NCBI RefSeq assembly: GCF_900129395.1
Contig: NZ_FQVP01000005.1
Coordinates: forward strand, 496,001-560,000
DNA from: Pseudosulfitobacter pseudonitzschiae
GTDB lineage: Bacteria; Pseudomonadota; Alphaproteobacteria; Rhodobacterales; Rhodobacteraceae
Length of the DNA stretch: 64,000 nt
Reading direction: 5' to 3'
Under the pieces are notes generated by a model that saw only the letters and a program-made list of their open reading frames with translations, ran no database searches and was not told where the DNA came from. This document shows positions 62,046-64,000 of the stretch, piece by piece. The first letter of the stretch is position 1. Each line of letters begins with the position of its first letter. A program made the translations under genes and the position numbers.

Positions 62046-64000
62046 TTATTCCGCGTCTGGAGTGTCTGCCTCGGGGGTGTTTCCGCCTTCGACATCGACA
62101 TCGGTGTCACCCTGATCGGCGATCCAGGCCACGCTGACCACTTCCTCGTTCTTGCCGGTGTTGAACACCCGCACACCGCCCGCGCTGCGCGACCGGAAGC
62201 TGATGCCGTCAACCGGCACGCGGATCGATTGACCCTTGGAGGTGGCCAGCATGATCTGGTCGTCCATCTCGACCGGGAAAGAGGCCACGATCTGACCGCC
62301 GCGCATCGCCTTGTCCATCGCGGTGACGCCCAGACCGCCGCGCCCGCGCACGGGGTAATCGTGGCTTGAGCTCAGCTTGCCCGCACCATTTGCGGTGATG
62401 GTCAGGATCAGGTTTTCAGCCGCCGACATCTCGACATAGCGTTCGTTCGAGAAGTTCGGATCGGCGGGCGCTTCTTCCTCGTCGGTTTCCTCGTCGGCCA
62501 GACCGGCCATCGCACGGCGCATTTTCAGATAGGCGGTGCGTTCTTCTGATGTTGCGTCAAAATGGCGGATGATCGACATCGACACGACCGTGTCATTCGC
62601 CCCCAGCTTGATGCCCCGCACCCCGACCGAGGCGCGGCTGTTGAACACCCGCACATCCGTCGCAGGGAAGCGGATCGCGCGGCCCGAGTTGGTGACCAGC
62701 ATCACGTCGTCGTCGTTCGACGCGATACGCGCGTTGATCAGCGTGGTGCCTTCATGTTCGCCTTCGAACTTCATTGCGATCTTGCCGTTGCGCATGACGT
62801 TGGTGAAATCCGACAGCTTGTTGCGGCGCACGGTGCCGGCCGACGTGGCAAAGACCACCTGAAGGTCGTCCCAGTCCTTTTCGTCGCGGTCCACGGGCAT
62901 GATGGCGGCCACCGACACGCCGACCGGGATCGGCAGGATGTTGACGATCGCCTTGCCCTTGGAGGTCCGGCCACCTTGGGGCAGGCGCCATGTCTTCAGC
63001 TTGTAGGACATGCCGTCGGTGGTGAAGAACAGCAGTTGCGTGTGGGTGTTGGCCACGAAGAGGGTGGTGATCACGTCCTCTTCCTTGGTCTGCATCCCGG
63101 ACACGCCTTTGCCGCCCCGCTTTTGGGCGCGGAAATCGGCCAGCGGGGTGCGTTTGATGTAGCCGCCCGAGGTGACGGTCACGACCATCTCTTCGCGTTC
63201 GATCAGGTCTTCGTCGTCCATGTCGCCGGACCAGTCGACAATCTCGGTGCGGCGCGGCACGGCGAACAGCTCGCGCACCTCGCGCAGTTCGTCCGCGATG
63301 ATGCCCATGATGCGGTCGCGGCTGCCCAGAATCTCAAGGTATTCCTTGATCTTGCCGGCCAGCTCTTCCAACTCGTCGGTGACTTCCTTGACGCCGATCT
63401 GGGTCAGGCGCTGCAACCGCAGTTCCAGAATGGCGCGGGCCTGGGTTTCGGACAGGTTATAGGTGCCGTCGTCGTTGGCGGTGTGGGTCGGATCGTCGAT
63501 CAGCGCGATGTAATCCAGGATCGACGCCGCAGGCCAGCGGCGCGTCATCAGCTTTTCGCGCGCCTCGGCAGCATCAGCCGAGGATCGGATGGTGGCGACG
63601 ATTTCGTCGATGTTGGTGACCGCCACGGCCAGACCACACAGGATATGGCTGCGCTCACGCGCTTTGCGCAGCAGATAGGCGGTGCGGCGCGCCACGACAT
63701 CCTCGCGGAAGTCGATAAAGCAGGTCAGGAACCGGCGCAGGGTCAATTGCTCGGGTCGGCCGCCGTTCAGCGCCAGCATGTTACAGCCGAAATAGACCTG
63801 CATGGGGGTAAAGCGGAACAACTGGTTCAGCACCACCTCGGCGGTGGCGTCACGTTTCAGCTCGACCACGACACGCACGCCGTTGCGGTCGGATTCGTCC
63901 TGTACGTGCGCGATGCCTTCGATCCGCTTTTCACGTGCGGCCTCGGCGATGCGTTCGATCATCGTGGCCTTGTTCACCTGATAGGGGATCTCGTCGATGA
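62046..64000 (-). CDS. gyrA: DNA gyrase subunit A, N-terminal part off window
   Basis: Type II topoisomerase subunit that introduces negative supercoils with GyrB. About 651 codons of the C-terminal part are present; the frame stays open to the window edge (reading IDEIPYQVNKA at the border), and the catalytic Tyr lies beyond it. The coiled-coil gate region is near ILELRLQRLTQIGVKEVTDE, the GyrA box reads AQKRGGKG, and six blade-like repeats follow (for example IRFPATDVRVFNSRASVG). The tail is acidic (DTDVDVEGGN to DAE). Confidence 0.97.
   Translation of the reverse strand, partial: IDEIPYQVNKATMIERIAEAAREKRIEGIAHVQDESDRNGVRVVVELKRDATAEVVLNQLFRFTPMQVYFGCNMLALNGGRPEQLTLRRFLTCFIDFREDVVARRTAYLLRKARERSHILCGLAVAVTNIDEIVATIRSSADAAEAREKLMTRRWPAASILDYIALIDDPTHTANDDGTYNLSETQARAILELRLQRLTQIGVKEVTDELEELAGKIKEYLEILGSRDRIMGIIADELREVRELFAVPRRTEIVDWSGDMDDEDLIEREEMVVTVTSGGYIKRTPLADFRAQKRGGKGVSGMQTKEEDVITTLFVANTHTQLLFFTTDGMSYKLKTWRLPQGGRTSKGKAIVNILPIPVGVSVAAIMPVDRDEKDWDDLQVVFATSAGTVRRNKLSDFTNVMRNGKIAMKFEGEHEGTTLINARIASNDDDVMLVTNSGRAIRFPATDVRVFNSRASVGVRGIKLGANDTVVSMSIIRHFDATSEERTAYLKMRRAMAGLADEETDEEEAPADPNFSNERYVEMSAAENLILTITANGAGKLSSSHDYPVRGRGGLGVTAMDKAMRGGQIVASFPVEMDDQIMLATSKGQSIRVPVDGISFRSRSAGGVRVFNTGKNEEVVSVAWIADQGDTDVDVEGGNTPEADTPDAE

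Overview
The window is GC-rich, gene-dense chromosomal DNA from an alphaproteobacterium, most likely a marine Rhodobacteraceae/Roseobacter-group organism. The main evidence is the gene order dusB-ntrB-ntrC-ntrY-ntrX-trkA-trkH-hfq-hflX, a pair of clade-restricted DUF6477/DUF6456 genes, a pyrrolysine-free MttB-family methyltransferase, a DUF6614-type protein, a bdhA-patatin pair, and a family of GGGGGC-palindrome repeats placed next to stop codons. I see no rRNA, tRNA, CRISPR, prophage or insertion sequence. It reads as core genome with a few accessory pockets.

Layout. 1-3.1 kb: guaA followed by two EamA exporters on the minus strand. 3.3-9 kb: MttB-family methyltransferase, the divergent DUF6477/DUF6456 pair around a site-rich spacer (two tandem DnaA-box-like sequences and a 15-bp palindrome), and katG. 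9.2-15.9 kb: lipA and an EamA exporter; hpt with a translationally coupled 55-aa membrane protein; a RatA/COQ10-type START protein; an MmgE/PrpD protein; the ammonium transporter; then pncC, pgpA, ispF and ispD packed on the minus strand. 17.2-29.7 kb: the nitrogen-control and potassium block. Both NtrC and NtrX lack the GAFTGA sigma-54 contact loop, which suggests sigma-70-dependent or sigma-54-independent regulation. 29.7-37.5 kb: RluE-type pseudouridine synthase, penicillin-acylase-family enzyme, beta-hydroxyacid dehydrogenase, an orphan soluble PAS protein, a YSC84-type lipoprotein, hemB and a membrane protein. 37.6-44.5 kb: mfd, a Bcr/CflA exporter, a TagD-like cytidylyltransferase coupled to a LicD-family transferase, and a FrnE-like DsbA protein. 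44.5-49.7 kb: acyl-CoA ligase with a divergent XRE-cupin regulator, an aqpS-arsC arsenic pair and an orphan YejA-type binding protein. 49.7-52.7 kb: a candidate small RNA, bdhA, patatin-like hydrolase and DUF502 protein. 52.8-64 kb: psuG/psuK, a divergent DUF4198/HupE pair, thiE, trmJ, ctaA, an M32 carboxypeptidase, a small secreted protein, the DUF6614-type protein and the C-terminal two thirds of gyrA.

Most promising for follow-up: the previously unlabelled candidate sRNA at about 49847-49922 (promoter, two stem-loops, strong terminator), the dispersed stop-codon-adjacent repeat family, the DnaA-box-like pair in front of the DUF6456 gene, and the TagD/LicD pair. I did not find a large novel multi-gene defence or biosynthetic system. 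Start codons were chosen from Shine-Dalgarno matches and family length; all family assignments rest on recognition of motifs, not on a search.
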